A DNA stretch of 64,000 bases. Origin: an uncultured Chloroflexota bacterium (GTDB lineage: Bacteria > Chloroflexota > Anaerolineae > Anaerolineales > Anaerolineaceae). The position numbers and the translations under genes are program-made. How positions within the stretch are numbered: the stretch's first letter is position 1; each line of letters begins with the position of its first letter. The DNA lies in NCBI GenBank assembly GCA_902791025.1, contig CADATZ010000002.1, positions 62,001 to 126,000 on the forward strand, read 5' to 3'. Shown in pieces: positions 63,986 to 64,000 of this stretch. The notes beneath the pieces were generated by a model. The model searched no databases and was not told where the DNA came from. It was given only the letters and a program-made list of their open reading frames with translations.

Positions 63986-64000
63986 ACTCCGAACTTTTTG

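Overview
The window (about 64 kb, mid-range GC) comes from an anaerobic, probably monoderm, heterotrophic bacterium. The content looks Clostridia-like: a BY-kinase exopolysaccharide locus, BspA-type leucine-rich repeat proteins, YerC, DegV, FeoAAB and the YgeY/YgeW pair. Two features are ones I associate with Chloroflexota of the Anaerolineae type: long Thr/Pro/Ala-rich spacers built from a 60-bp minisatellite, and a secreted sortase preceded by an LPATGF motif. I cannot settle the phylum from sequence alone. No rRNA, intact tRNA, phage, complete transposon or CRISPR array is visible.

Layout. 1-3.0 kb: 3' part of a peptide-binding protein gene, a creatininase-family hydrolase and an M42 peptidase. 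3.1-13.5 kb (minus): a closely packed seven-gene surface operon of three BspA-like LRR proteins, polysaccharide co-polymerase, BY-kinase, PHP phosphatase and a YfhO-like membrane protein. 13.7-19.3 kb: a cytosolic ParB-like/BMP fusion with a phosphoesterase, an IolB-family isomerase, an ATP-grasp enzyme and an esterase. 19.5-25.6 kb (minus): complete oppBCDFA operon. 25.7-28.2 kb: an odd region with an unrecognised ORF, a 90-bp palindrome-containing tandem array, a tRNA-like scrap and half an AI-2E transporter. 28.2-31 kb: thrC and pfkA. 31-34.3 kb: giant secreted sortase fusion. 34.4-38.9 kb: yerC, SDR, a duplicated-domain secreted protein, TetR, DegV and a small membrane protein. 38.9-45 kb: three large polytopic (GT-C-like) membrane proteins. 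45-49 kb: argS, a decayed DUF3791/DUF3990 module and a DUF3089 hydrolase. 49-52 kb: ygeY-ygeW. 52-57 kb (minus): sugar ABC importer with ROK kinase and SIS protein. 57-58.4 kb: AIM24-like and LURP-one-like pair. 58.5-62 kb (minus): feoA-feoA-feoB plus an HMA/Cys-rich membrane protein. 62-63.6 kb: TlpA-like lipoprotein. The right edge holds a broken winged-helix gene.

The most unusual non-coding content is a set of heptanucleotide arrays (unit close to GAAGTTA) placed immediately after genes. At least four genes take their stop codon from the array, and two arrays carry an opposing array so that they can fold into very long imperfect hairpins. Separate repeat families are a roughly 95-bp element with CTATTCAGAA termini and GGGGACAG cores (two clear copies, one decayed) and the 90-bp array near 26.8 kb. 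The most interesting protein is the secreted sortase, which carries its own LPATG motif just before the catalytic domain.
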